Assembly (NCBI RefSeq): GCF_963378085.1
Contig: NZ_OY726395.1
Location: forward strand, 682,001 to 746,000
Direction: 5' to 3'
DNA: 64,000 nt
Origin: Mycolicibacterium sp. MU0050
GTDB lineage: Bacteria; Actinomycetota; Actinomycetes; Mycobacteriales; Mycobacteriaceae
A program made the translations under genes and the position numbers. The notes beneath the pieces are model-generated. The model made no database searches and had not been told where the DNA came from. It saw nothing but the letters and a program-made list of their open reading frames with translations. The first letter of the stretch is position 1. The number at the start of each line of letters is the position of its first letter. This document shows, piece after piece, positions 1 through 9,155 of the stretch.

Positions 1-408
1 TACGCGGTGAACATGGCCGCGCTGCGGCACGCCGCCCGACTGGGCGCGGACGACGTCATTTTCCTCAGCAGCGACGGCTTTGTCCTCGAGGGGCCGCGTT
101 CGACCGTCGTCATCGCCACCGAGGTCGATGGCCGGCTCGCGCTGTTGACGCCGCCGCCGTGGTATCCCATCCTGCGCGGCACCACCCAGCAGGCCCTGTT
201 CGAAACGGCGCGGGCCGCCGGCTACGACTGCGACCTGCAGCCGCTGCGGCTCGCCGATCTCGAGGCAGCACAAGGGATCTGGTTGATCTCGGCGATCACG
301 TTGGGGGCGCGGGTGCACACCCTGGACGGCCGCCGGACCCCGGACCCTGGGCCGCTGGCCGCCGACTTCGCGCGGCTGGTCGACGCCGCGATCGGCGATG
401 CGGACTGA
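1..408 (+). CDS. Aminotransferase class IV (aminodeoxychorismate lyase-like), 5' truncated
   Basis: This is the C-terminal 135 residues of a PLP-dependent fold-type IV aminotransferase; the reading frame is open through position 1, so the start lies outside the window. The visible segment carries the FLSSDGFVLEGPRS stretch, matching the substrate/cofactor-loop region of 4-amino-4-deoxychorismate lyases and branched-chain aminotransferases, and a late GIWLISA stretch typical of the family. In M. tuberculosis the equivalent position is Rv0812. The substrate cannot be decided from the fragment: lyase (folate pathway) and D-amino-acid or branched-chain aminotransferase remain possible. Confidence 0.85.
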   Translation, partial: YAVNMAALRHAARLGADDVIFLSSDGFVLEGPRSTVVIATEVDGRLALLTPPPWYPILRGTTQQALFETARAAGYDCDLQPLRLADLEAAQGIWLISAITLGARVHTLDGRRTPDPGPLAADFARLVDAAIGDAD

Positions 409-468
409 GGGGTCGAAAACCTCTTGTCACCCCGCCGGCTCCTCAAGTACGGTCGGCCGTACACAGGG

Positions 469-526
469 AAGGAGGTGGTCCGACAAATTGAGTGACTTAT
501 GGACATGTGAGGTGGCTGTCCGCTAG
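469..526 (+). promoter_or_regulatory. Near-perfect anti-SD complement with very short ORFs
   Basis: AAGGAGGTGGTCC at 469-481 complements almost the whole 3' end of 16S rRNA, far stronger than any other ribosome binding site in this window. Downstream there is a TTG-initiated 12-codon frame (488-526), an ATG-initiated three-codon frame (499-510) and a GTG-initiated 61-codon frame (492-677). None matches a family I recognise. The likely meaning is a translated leader peptide or small protein, but which frame is used cannot be told from one sequence. Confidence 0.4.
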
Positions 527-580
527 CAGCACCAGGCGAGGAATCACCTGCGATGCGCCGGCGAATTCCAGCAGCCACCC

Positions 581-630
581 GGCCCCCGAGCCCCCGGTTC
601 GTCCAACTGTGGAACTACGGCTCGGGGGCC
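581..630. terminator. 12-bp inverted repeat in the 409-703 intergenic region
   Basis: The arms GGCCCCCGAGCC (581-592) and GGCTCGGGGGCC (619-630) are perfectly complementary around a 26-nt loop. There is no T tract. It could terminate transcription entering from the aminotransferase gene or fold within a leader upstream of the substrate-binding protein at 704. Apart from this hairpin and the strong ribosome binding site at 469, I see nothing else in 409-703. Confidence 0.4.
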
Positions 631-703
631 GCTCCATGTCCGGGGCGGGTTGTCCGCCCCCGACACTTTCCGGGTGAGATGACATCGCCCCGCGGGATGC
701 GCG

Positions 704-1564
704 ATGATGCGGCCCATGGGTCATCGGTGGACAGCCGCGCAATCCGTCATCGGGGTGGCTGTCCTGGCGGCGGTCGCCGGCTGCGCGATCCCCAGCGGTG
801 CGCCGCAGGCCCCGCCCGTGTGCGCGCACGCCGACCTGCCCACGCTGTACCCGCAGATCTTCACGTTCGGCACCGACCAACCGGCGTACCCGCCGTGGTA
901 CATCGGCGACAATCCCACCAACGGCGAAGGTTTCGAGGCTGCGGTGGCCTACGCCGTCGCCGACCGGCTCGGCTACCCGCCCGAACAGGTGCGGTGGGTG
1001 CGGATCCCGTTCAACACGGCAATGGCGCCGGGCCCCAAGCCCTTTGACGCCGACCTGTCCCAGTTCTCCATCACCGACCAGCGTCGGGAGGTCGTCGACT
1101 TCTCCGCGCCGTACTACGACGTCGCGCAGGCCGTGGTGGCGCTGCGTCATTCGCCGGCCGCCGCCGCCACCGGCCAGGACGACCTACGCCCGCTGCGAAT
1201 CGGCGCGCAGGTGGGCACCACGAGTTCGGGGGCGGCGCGCGCCGTCGGCGCGGTGGAACCGGTGATCGTCTACGACACCAACGCCGACGCGAAGCGCGCG
1301 CTGGCCGACGGTCAGATCGATGCGCTGGTGCTCGATCTGCCCACCGCGGTCACCATCCAGGCCGAGTTGGCCGACAGCGTCATCGTGGGGCAGTTGCCGA
1401 CGACGGGGGAGCCGGCCGAACAGCTGGGCATGGTGCTGGACAAGGACAGCGCGCTCACCGCCTGCGTCTCCCAAGCCGTCGAGGAATTGCGCGACGACGG
1501 GGTACTGGATGATCTCGAGCGACGCTGGCTGTCCGACGGGCAGCGTCCGCGGAAGCTGAGCTGA
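704..1564 (+). CDS. Extracellular solute-binding lipoprotein (amino-acid ABC type, family 3)
   Basis: This 286-residue protein has a signal sequence with a lipobox VAGC near residue 27, so it is probably a membrane-anchored lipoprotein. The body reads like bacterial family 3 solute-binding proteins: an early GTDQPAYPPW segment, GFEAAVAYAVADRLG, a DLSQFSITDQRREVVDFSAPY segment typical of amino-acid binders, and an RIGAQVGTTS hinge. No permease or ATPase is adjacent, so it is an orphan binder here. A start at 716 is also possible. Ligand unknown. Confidence 0.85.
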   Translation: MMRPMGHRWTAAQSVIGVAVLAAVAGCAIPSGAPQAPPVCAHADLPTLYPQIFTFGTDQPAYPPWYIGDNPTNGEGFEAAVAYAVADRLGYPPEQVRWVRIPFNTAMAPGPKPFDADLSQFSITDQRREVVDFSAPYYDVAQAVVALRHSPAAAATGQDDLRPLRIGAQVGTTSSGAARAVGAVEPVIVYDTNADAKRALADGQIDALVLDLPTAVTIQAELADSVIVGQLPTTGEPAEQLGMVLDKDSALTACVSQAVEELRDDGVLDDLERRWLSDGQRPRKLS

Positions 1565-1846
1565 CTAGGGGCCGGCCGGGCCGGGCGCCAGCGTGCTGCA
1601 CGCCTCCATCGCCCGGTCCCAGGTTTCCTGGTCGACGTCGGCGGGCGGACCGACTGGGGAGGCCGCCGACTCGTCGACGCCGTGCTCGTTGAGGCAGCTG
1701 GCGAACGACCCGTGTTCGACGGTCGCCGGCGCGGTGGTCTCGTCCTCCGGCGCCGAGGAGTCCGAGCCGCAGCCCACCAGGGCGGCCAGGCCCACCAGGC
1801 CGGCCGCCGCGAGGACGGGCAACACTCGGATGTGGCGAACAGACAT
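1565..1846 (-). CDS. Small lipoprotein
   Basis: A 93-residue protein with a signal peptide ending in the lipobox LVGC (about residue 26) and a short acidic mature part with cysteines in SFASCLNEHG and MEACSTL. The two spaced cysteines could form a disulfide. It ends one base after the stop of the convergent solute-binding protein gene (1564). No known family recognised; small secreted mycobacterial lipoproteins of this type are common. Confidence 0.7.
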   Translation of the reverse strand: MSVRHIRVLPVLAAAGLVGLAALVGCGSDSSAPEDETTAPATVEHGSFASCLNEHGVDESAASPVGPPADVDQETWDRAMEACSTLAPGPAGP

Positions 1847-1880
1847 GACGATCTCCCGGGCGCTAGACGGTGGACAGGGA

Positions 1881-2543
1881 CTATCCGATGAATCGGGTCA
1901 ACCGGGCCGACAGATGCGGGACCAGCCCGCCGTCGGCGTCGACCCGTTCCTCGACATAGGCGAGATCGCCGCCCTCGACGATGCCGTAGAGCCGCTTGGC
2001 GCCGCCGACGAGCACCCCGGACTGGCTGCGGGCCAGCGCGTCGGTGGCCAGCTCCCAGGACGCCTGGTTCAGCGGCCGGCCGTAGAACAGTTCGATGTAA
2101 CCGGTGGAATGGGCCAGCAGGAGCTCGATGGCCTGCGACTCGGTGGGGTCGTTGGCGTCGGTGATGAACCGCCAGAAGCCGGTCTCACGCATGGAGGGCG
2201 CCGCGTACTCGCCGTCGTCGTCCAGGCGCCAGGAGCGGGCTTCCCAGTTGAGGTAGTCGCCGCCGTCGTGCGACACGATGATCTGCTGACCGAATCGGTA
2301 GTCGCCGTCGGCGTCGCGGCCCTCACCGCCGCCGCGCCACACGCCGACCAGCGGGAGCAGGGCCAGCAGGGCGTCGTCGAGGTCCACACCTTCCCGCAGG
2401 TTTGCGGTGTCGGCGGGTAACGGGAGGTCGCCGAAGGTCGGGAGGTTGCGCGCCGCCGTGGCCTGCGCACGCTCGGCGGCGGCAGCCACCGCGCGGTCAC
2501 CCGAGCCGGGGTCCACCTCAGGGCCCTCGTCGCTGCCGGTCAT
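1881..2543 (-). CDS. Nitrobindin-like haem-binding beta-barrel protein (Rv0813c-type)
   Basis: 220 residues, the usual size for the mycobacterial FABP-like/nitrobindin family (M. tuberculosis Rv0813c, DUF1794/THAP4-like). The signature glycine-rich first strand is present as GVWRGGGEG, and the C-terminal strand contains [13 protein letters not shown], where the His is in the position used for haem coordination in nitrobindins. The family binds ferric haem in a ten-stranded barrel and is linked to peroxynitrite/NO chemistry. Its synteny beside sseC-cysA fits the M. tuberculosis order. A 34-residue membrane peptide gene lies 7 bases upstream and is probably co-transcribed. Confidence 0.9.
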   Translation of the reverse strand: MTGSDEGPEVDPGSGDRAVAAAAERAQATAARNLPTFGDLPLPADTANLREGVDLDDALLALLPLVGVWRGGGEGRDADGDYRFGQQIIVSHDGGDYLNWEARSWRLDDDGEYAAPSMRETGFWRFITDANDPTESQAIELLLAHSTGYIELFYGRPLNQASWELATDALARSQSGVLVGGAKRLYGIVEGGDLAYVEERVDADGGLVPHLSARLTRFIG

Positions 2544-2550
2544 CGGCAGA

Positions 2551-2655
2551 TCAGGACTCGTCGGTGATCAGACGGTAAAGCGTGTAGATCGCGAACCACG
2601 TGATGACCACGACGGCCGCGACAAGCATGAGTTCGAAGAACAACACCACGGGCAT
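2551..2655 (-). CDS. 34-residue single-pass membrane peptide
   Basis: A short ATG frame, [10 protein letters not shown]... to ...LYRLITDES, encodes about 20 consecutive hydrophobic residues followed by a charged tail, which is a single transmembrane helix with a short cytoplasmic or periplasmic end. It stops 7 bases before the nitrobindin start on the same strand, so it is likely the first gene of that operon. No homologue is known to me. Small size means chance occurrence is possible. Confidence 0.5.
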   Translation of the reverse strand: MPVVLFFELMLVAAVVVITWFAIYTLYRLITDES

Positions 2656-2697
2656 GATTCTAGTTCGTCGCTATCAACGATTTGCCCCGGGTGCCCC

Positions 2698-2748
2698 CCG
2701 CGAGCGTGCGTGAAATCTCACTTTTGCGGATCTGGAGCACGCTCGCGG
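2698..2748 (-). terminator. Hairpin downstream of sseC
   Basis: A perfect 12-bp inverted repeat, CCGCGAGCGTGC (2698-2709) and GCACGCTCGCGG (2737-2748), sits 12 bases past the sseC stop on the minus strand. It lies between the cysA-sseC operon and the nitrobindin operon. There is no long T tract, as is usual for mycobacterial terminators, and the GCGAGCGTGC-type palindrome resembles hairpins found repeatedly at mycobacterial gene ends. Confidence 0.6.
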
Positions 2749-2760
2749 AGGAAAACAGCC

Positions 2761-3063
2761 TCAGGCGACCTTGACGGCCACTTCGTGGATGCCGGCGCCG
2801 GTCGGGGTCACCACGGCGTCACCGTTGCCGACCTTCGACAGCGCACGCAGCCGCCACGAGCCCGGCGCGGCGAAGAACCGGAAGTCACCGGTCGCCGACG
2901 CCACCACCTCGGCGGTGAACTCGTCGGAGGAGTCCAGCAGACGCACGAAGGCGCCGCCGACCGGCTGACCGGAACCGTCGACCACGCGGCCGGTGATCAC
3001 GGTCTCCTTCTCGACGTCAACATTTGCAGGCATGGCCTGGCCCTGGGTAGGCGCTGAGCACAT
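2761..3063 (-). CDS. sseC: SseC, DUF1416 protein of the sulfurtransferase operon
   Basis: 100 residues, the family length. The core ETVITGRVVDGSGQPVGGAF followed by FVRLLDSSDEFTAEVV is almost identical to the M. tuberculosis SseC proteins, which have a transthyretin-like/carboxypeptidase-regulatory beta-sandwich pattern. Function is unproven but the gene always follows a thiosulfate sulfurtransferase. I chose the ATG at 3063; a TTG two codons upstream (3069) overlaps the cysA stop. The stop of cysA (3066) is 2 bases away, so translation is probably coupled. Confidence 0.93.
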   Translation of the reverse strand: MCSAPTQGQAMPANVDVEKETVITGRVVDGSGQPVGGAFVRLLDSSDEFTAEVVASATGDFRFFAAPGSWRLRALSKVGNGDAVVTPTGAGIHEVAVKVA

Positions 3064-3065
3064 AA

Positions 3066-3899
3066 TCAACTTCCCAACTCAATCGGGGCCCCCACCAGGG
3101 AGCCGTATTCGCACCAACTGCCGTCATAGTTCTTGACGTTCTTGTGTCCGAGGAGTTCCTGCAGCACGAACCAGGTGTGCGAGGAACGCTCGCCAATCCG
3201 GCAGTAGGCGATGATTTCCTTGTCGCCGTCGAGGCCGGCGTCGGCGTACAGCTTGGCCAGTTCCTCGTCGGACTTGAAGGTGCCGTCTTCGTTGGCGGCC
3301 TTGCTCCAAGGAACGTTGATGGCGCCCGGAACATGCCCGGGACGCTGGCTCTGCTCCTGCGGCAGGTGCGCGGGAGCGAGGATCTTGCCGGAGAACTCGT
3401 CGGGGGAGCGGACGTCGACCAGGTTCTTCGTCCCGATCGCGGCGATCACCTCGTCGCGGAACGCGCGGATGGACAGATCCGGGTCCTTGGCGGTGTAGCT
3501 GGTCTGGGGGCGCTCGACCTTGTCGGTCACCAGCGGCCGGCCATCGAGCTCCCACTTCTTGCGGCCGCCGTCGAGCAGCTTGACGTTCTCGTGGCCGTAG
3601 AGCTTGAAGTACCAGTAGGCGTAGGCGGCAAACCAGTTGTTGTTGCCGCCGTAGAGGATCACGGTGTCGTCGTTGCTGATGCCGCGCTCGGAGAGCAGCT
3701 TGGAGAACCCGGCCGCATCGACGAAGTCGCGACGCACCGGATCCTGCAGGTCGTCGCGCCAGTCGAGCCGCACGGCACCGGCGATGTGCCCGGTTTCGTA
3801 GGCGCTGGTGTCCTCGTCGACCTCGACGAAGACCGTGTTCGGTGCGTCGAGGTTCTGCTCAGCCCAGTCGGTGGTGACCAGGACGTCGGAACGGGCCAT
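3066..3899 (-). CDS. cysA: Thiosulfate sulfurtransferase CysA (rhodanese)
   Basis: 277 residues from the ATG at 3899, the exact size of M. tuberculosis CysA2/CysA3; the frame extends further upstream but lacks a good start there, while AAGGACC precedes 3899. Two rhodanese domains are visible; the catalytic loop is in the second, YCRIGERSS, with the active cysteine and two arginines. It transfers sulfane sulfur from thiosulfate to thiophilic acceptors, in the cytoplasm. It is preceded by a long leader containing a polycysteine upstream ORF and a second short ORF, and followed by sseC. Confidence 0.95.
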   Translation of the reverse strand: MARSDVLVTTDWAEQNLDAPNTVFVEVDEDTSAYETGHIAGAVRLDWRDDLQDPVRRDFVDAAGFSKLLSERGISNDDTVILYGGNNNWFAAYAYWYFKLYGHENVKLLDGGRKKWELDGRPLVTDKVERPQTSYTAKDPDLSIRAFRDEVIAAIGTKNLVDVRSPDEFSGKILAPAHLPQEQSQRPGHVPGAINVPWSKAANEDGTFKSDEELAKLYADAGLDGDKEIIAYCRIGERSSHTWFVLQELLGHKNVKNYDGSWCEYGSLVGAPIELGS

Positions 3900-3918
3900 A
3901 TTTGGTCCTTTCGAAGGT

Positions 3919-4038
3919 TTACAGGTGGTGCAGGGGGTTGGACAGACGGACGGGCGAGCCGGCGGCGAACCGCGGACCACGCGCGTCGACGAAGTCGCTG
4001 CGGGTGGTCGGCTTCGGCACCGAGTTCGACATGGACAT
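3919..4038 (-). pseudogene. 39-residue ORF in the cysA leader, possible DUF4395 remnant
   Basis: An ATG at 4038 preceded by AGGAG opens a 39-codon frame ending 19 bases before the cysA start. Its first half, SDFVDARGPRFAA, resembles the N-terminus of DUF4395 membrane proteins, which in many actinobacteria sit between the thioredoxin and the sulfurtransferase of this operon; the second half (GSPVRLSNPLHHL) does not continue into membrane helices. It may be a decayed DUF4395 gene kept as a translated leader ORF. The similarity is from memory of the family, so moderate confidence only. Confidence 0.4.
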
Positions 4039-4118
4039 GCTCCTGTTGATGTACGGATGGGCTGGGTCAGCGAGCGCCACGCTGCTCGCCGGCGCGACGC
4101 GTACGAACGCGCGGCTGA

Positions 4119-4208
4119 TCAGCAGCTACAACAACAGCAACAACCCGCAAGGCGGCACAGATCGACTGCGCGGCGCTTGGTGAGCAGCGGCTCAAGACGG
4201 GCTGGCAC
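4119..4208 (-). CDS. Leaderless polycysteine upstream ORF (cysteine-responsive attenuator)
   Basis: A GTG-initiated 29-codon frame ends AGCCCCCSC followed by a stop: five consecutive cysteine codons plus one more, preceded by a basic KRR. A -10 element TAAGCT is placed 7 bases upstream of the GTG, so the transcript would start at the GTG itself, giving a leaderless message. Leaderless polycysteine short ORFs upstream of this same sulfurtransferase operon have been described in mycobacteria as cysteine-responsive attenuators. When cysteine-tRNA is scarce the ribosome stalls in the Cys run and downstream genes are relieved. It lies between the thioredoxin gene and cysA. Confidence 0.85.
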   Translation of the reverse strand: MPARLEPLLTKRRAVDLCRLAGCCCCCSC

Positions 4209-4215
4209 GCCGGAC

Positions 4216-4221
4216 AGCTTA
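4216..4221 (-). promoter_or_regulatory. -10 element for the leaderless polycysteine ORF and cysA operon
   Basis: Read on the minus strand this is TAAGCT, fitting the mycobacterial TANNNT -10 consensus, with 7 bases to the GTG of the polycysteine ORF. This spacing is that of leaderless transcripts. A weak TTGGCT lies about 19 bases upstream. It overlaps the short gap after the thioredoxin gene. Confidence 0.65.
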
Positions 4222-4237
4222 CCCAATGGGGCCGGGC

Positions 4238-4660
4238 TCAAGCCAATAGTGGTTCCAGAGCCGACCGCAGGTCACCGGCGGTGGGAACGCCGGTGGTGCG
4301 ATGCCGCGGGCGCCCGTCGGCGTCGAAGATGATCGTGGTCGGTAGCGACAGCACCGAGAGACGCCGCGCCGCTTCCGGATTGGCGTCCAGGTCGATCTCG
4401 ACGTGTGCTACGCCGGGCAGGTCGGCGCACACCGCATCGACGACCCGGCGCACCGCCGCGCACGGTCCGCACCAGGTCGCGGTGAAGTGCAGCACGGTCG
4501 GGCCGGAGGTCGACAGACCCAGTCCGCTGGTGTCGACGTCGGCGGCCTCGTCCGCGGCGCGCAGCATCCCCGACCGCAGCGTCATCAGCCGGCCGACCAG
4601 ATAGCCGAGGCCCAGCACGGCGATGACGACGACGATGATCAGCCCGGTGCCGGTACTCAC
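4238..4660 (-). CDS. thiX: Membrane-anchored thioredoxin-fold protein ThiX
   Basis: 140 residues, as in Rv0816c. An N-terminal membrane helix (about residues 7-24) is followed by a thioredoxin fold with the active motif WCGPC near residue 63 and the cis-Pro motif LPTTI. It is probably an envelope-facing or membrane-tethered disulfide reductase in the sulfur-transfer operon. The GTG start at 4660 overlaps the lmeA stop (GTGA), showing translational coupling; a much longer open frame upstream is an artefact running through lmeA. Confidence 0.9.
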   Translation of the reverse strand: MSTGTGLIIVVVIAVLGLGYLVGRLMTLRSGMLRAADEAADVDTSGLGLSTSGPTVLHFTATWCGPCAAVRRVVDAVCADLPGVAHVEIDLDANPEAARRLSVLSLPTTIIFDADGRPRHRTTGVPTAGDLRSALEPLLA

Positions 4661-5475
4661 GGCTGGGTGAACTCCCCGAGCGTGACGGTGATGTCCTCGG
4701 TGATCCCCTCGATGATCACGTCGGAACCGCGGGCCCCTTGGCTGGTGGGAGCGACGCCGAACGGCAGCCGCTGGTCGGGCAGGGTGGCCCGGAATTCGTC
4801 CAACACCGCGGCCAGCTGGTCCGCCGGCACCTCCTGATCGGCGGTGCCGGGCCCGGTGAGCACGCCGGTGGGGGTGAAGACCAGGGTGGTGCGCTCGGGG
4901 CCGACGATCGAGAGGTCGACGGAGACGCTGACCTGCTCGTCGAAACCGGCGCTCCGCGGGGTGGCGGTGAAGACCAGGCCCTCGCTGGCCGAGATCCCCG
5001 ACTCGGTGGTGCCGCCGGTGGCGTCGTTGGTTTCCACCGTGGGCGCCTCGACCATCAGATCCTTCAGGTCCATGAATCGGCCCAGGTGCGCGGAGTTGAT
5101 GATGATCCGGCTCTCCAGCTTCCCGATGGGCAACGGCGCGTCGGGCCGGATCAGCCAGGACGCCTCGGAGATCCCGATCGAGTGCATGGTGGCCTCCAGC
5201 GCCGCCCGCTCGACGTGCGGATGGGCCACGTCGGTGGCCTTGATCTCGATCTCGTCGTAATGGTGCCGCACCGCCTGGGGGATGAACGGGAAACCGAGGA
5301 TCGCCACCGACGGATCCCAACTCAGGTCGGCTGCGCCACGGACCGCGCGGGACAAGCGGTATTCGGCGGCGATGGCGGCTCCGAAGTCGACCCCGGCGGC
5401 CGCCAACGCCACGGAGAGCACCGTCGCAGCGATTCCGGTCAGCAGTTTCCGCACGCGGTCATTGTTGCGCAACAC
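4657..5475 (-). CDS. lmeA: LmeA, cell-envelope mannan elongation factor (DUF2993)
   Basis: 272 residues with an N-terminal signal/anchor (VLSVALAAAGVDFGAAI region) and a DUF2993 body. By position and size this is the Rv0817c/MSMEG_5785 orthologue, known as LmeA, a periplasmic protein needed for elongation of the lipomannan/lipoarabinomannan mannan chain. The start used is GTG at 5475; an internal GTG a few codons later is possible. It overlaps thiX by four bases, so the two are co-translated. Confidence 0.9.
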   Translation of the reverse strand: MLRNNDRVRKLLTGIAATVLSVALAAAGVDFGAAIAAEYRLSRAVRGAADLSWDPSVAILGFPFIPQAVRHHYDEIEIKATDVAHPHVERAALEATMHSIGISEASWLIRPDAPLPIGKLESRIIINSAHLGRFMDLKDLMVEAPTVETNDATGGTTESGISASEGLVFTATPRSAGFDEQVSVSVDLSIVGPERTTLVFTPTGVLTGPGTADQEVPADQLAAVLDEFRATLPDQRLPFGVAPTSQGARGSDVIIEGITEDITVTLGEFTQP

Positions 5476-5579
5476 GGAAGATCGGCAGGTGGCAGGCTAT
5501 CGTTATCCCAATTCGGTCGGTAACGACGATGTGTCGGCCATGAATCCGGGGAGTGATCCCCTGGTGACTGGAGGACCTG

Positions 5580-7240
<1,661 letters not shown>

Positions 7241-7312
7241 GCCCGCCGCCCCCGGACGCGGCGCGGCTCGCCCCGGAACGTCGGGGGCGGGCCGCGGCGT
7301 CGGTAGGTCGGG

Positions 7313-8215
7313 TCAGCCGAAGCGGCCGGAGATGTAATCCTCGGTGCGTCGGTCGGCCGGGTTCGAGAAGATCTTCTCGGTGTCGTCGTACTCGACGAGC
7401 AGGCCGTGCCGGACACCCTCGTCGTCCACCTCGGCGGTGAAGAAGGCGGTCTTATCCGAAACCCGGGCCGCCTGCTGCATGTTGTGCGTGACGATCAAGA
7501 TCGTGTACTCCGAGGCGAGCTGACGCATCAGCTCCTCGATCTTGGAGGTCGCAATGGGGTCGAGCGCCGAGCAGGGCTCGTCCATCAGGATCACCTCGGG
7601 ACGGGTCGCGATGGTGCGCGCGATGCACAGCCGCTGCTGCTGACCGCCCGACATCGCCAGCGCGCTGTGCTTCAGCTTGTCCTTGACCTCGTCCCACAGC
7701 GCCGCGGAGGTCAGCGCCTCCTCGACGATGTCGTCCATGTTGCCCTTCATGCCGTTGACCCGCGGGCCGTAGGCGATGTTGTCGTAGATCGACTTGGGGA
7801 ACGGGTTCGGCTTCTGGAACACCATGCCGATCCGGCGGCGCACCTCGATGGGATCGACGTCCTTGCCGTACAGATCGATGCCGTGGTAGCGCACATCGCC
7901 GTGCACCCGGGCCGAGGGCACCAGGTCGTTCATCCGGTTGAAGCAGCGCAGCACGGTGCTCTTGCCGCACCCGGACGGCCCGATCAGCGCGGTGATGTCG
8001 TTCTCGACGACCTCGAGGTCGACGTTGCGGACCGCGTTGTGCGAGCCGTACCAGACGTCCATGTTCTTGACGGTGAACACCAATCTGCCCCCGGCACCGC
8101 GGCTCTCGCGACTTGTCGGCTTGTCCAAGGGGATGGCACCTTCACGAGCGTCCGCTTGGGTTCTATCGGTCATCTGCTTGCTTCCGCTCGCGGGCGCGAT
8201 GGGTCCCTGGGTCAT
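7313..8215 (-). CDS. pstB: Phosphate ABC transporter ATP-binding protein PstB
   Basis: 300 residues; about 40 residues longer at the N-terminus than usual PstB, so a start at the internal ATG of [12 protein letters not shown] is possible. All ATPase motifs are present: Walker A GPSGCGKS, signature SGGQQQR, Walker B VILMDEP, D-loop SALD and H-loop [18 protein letters not shown] is the PstB-specific Q-loop. It powers high-affinity phosphate import with PstC/PstA. It begins 1 base after the pstA stop. Confidence 0.95.
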   Translation of the reverse strand: MTQGPIAPASGSKQMTDRTQADAREGAIPLDKPTSRESRGAGGRLVFTVKNMDVWYGSHNAVRNVDLEVVENDITALIGPSGCGKSTVLRCFNRMNDLVPSARVHGDVRYHGIDLYGKDVDPIEVRRRIGMVFQKPNPFPKSIYDNIAYGPRVNGMKGNMDDIVEEALTSAALWDEVKDKLKHSALAMSGGQQQRLCIARTIATRPEVILMDEPCSALDPIATSKIEELMRQLASEYTILIVTHNMQQAARVSDKTAFFTAEVDDEGVRHGLLVEYDDTEKIFSNPADRRTEDYISGRFG

Positions 8216-8216
8216 G

Positions 8217-9155
8217 TCAGAACTTCCGCTCGTAGTGATTGCGCAACCAGATCGCGAACGAGTTCATCGCCAGCAATACTGCCAGCATCACGATCACGCC
8301 TGCTGCGGCAAGAATATGAAACTCTTCCTGGGGGCGCTGGATGTAGTTGTAAATCAGCACCGGCATGGCGGTGTAGCCACCTTCGAAGAAGCTCGGGTTG
8401 AAGGTGATGAAGGTGGTCGCGCCGACGAGCAGCAGCGGGGCGGCCTCGCCGATGGCCCGCGCCACCGCCAGGATGACCCCGGTCAGGATGCCCGGAACGG
8501 CGATCGGCAGGACCTGTTTGCTGATGGTCTGCCATTCGGTGGCGCCCAGGCCCAGCGAGGCGTCCCGGATCGACGACGGCACCGCCCGGATGGCTTCGCG
8601 CGCGGTGATGATGACGGTGGGCAGCACCAGCATGGCCAGGGTGATCGAACCGGCCACGGCGACGAAGCCCAGGTCCAGCGGACCCCGCACGATGAACGCC
8701 ATGCCGAGGATGCCGAACACGATCGACGGCACGCCGGCCAGGTTCTGGATGTTCAGCTCGATGAGGCGGTTGTACCACTTGGTCTTGTCCGCGTACTCCT
8801 CGAGATAGACCGCCGAGGCGACGCCGATGGGCACGATGAGCACGATGACGCCGGCGATCAGGTAGATGGTGCCCAGGATGGCCGGCCGGAAGCCGGCGGT
8901 CTCGCGCCGGATCGTCGAGGGCGCGTTGGTGAACAGGTTCAGGTCCAGCCGCGGCCAGCCCTTGATCAGGGCCCACAGGATCATGCCCACGAGCACCGTG
9001 ACGGCGATCGCGATGGCCAGCAGCATCACGGCCAGGAACAGCTGGTTGGTGATCTTGCCGACCGGCGACTTGCTCTTGAGTGAACTTTCCACGACGGCGC
9101 GCGCACCGGCGGTGGCGAGCCGGGCCCGTTCCGTCCGGAGGTTGGGCGTACTCAC
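8217..9155 (-). CDS. pstA: Phosphate ABC transporter permease PstA
   Basis: 312 residues from the GTG at 9155, which overlaps the pstC stop by one base; the frame stays open 57 bases further but without a better start. It has six predicted transmembrane segments and the inner-membrane permease EAA-type loop (GASEWQT-like [18 protein letters not shown]) that contacts the ATPase PstB. An N-terminal basic stretch precedes the first helix ([20 protein letters not shown]). Confidence 0.95.
   Translation of the reverse strand: MSTPNLRTERARLATAGARAVVESSLKSKSPVGKITNQLFLAVMLLAIAIAVTVLVGMILWALIKGWPRLDLNLFTNAPSTIRRETAGFRPAILGTIYLIAGVIVLIVPIGVASAVYLEEYADKTKWYNRLIELNIQNLAGVPSIVFGILGMAFIVRGPLDLGFVAVAGSITLAMLVLPTVIITAREAIRAVPSSIRDASLGLGATEWQTISKQVLPIAVPGILTGVILAVARAIGEAAPLLLVGATTFITFNPSFFEGGYTAMPVLIYNYIQRPQEEFHILAAAGVIVMLAVLLAMNSFAIWLRNHYERKF

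Noticed and set aside
4661..5320. Long open frame extending thiX upstream through lmeA
   Set aside because: The extension is an out-of-frame, arginine-rich shadow of lmeA; thioredoxin homology and the GTGA overlap set the start at 4660.
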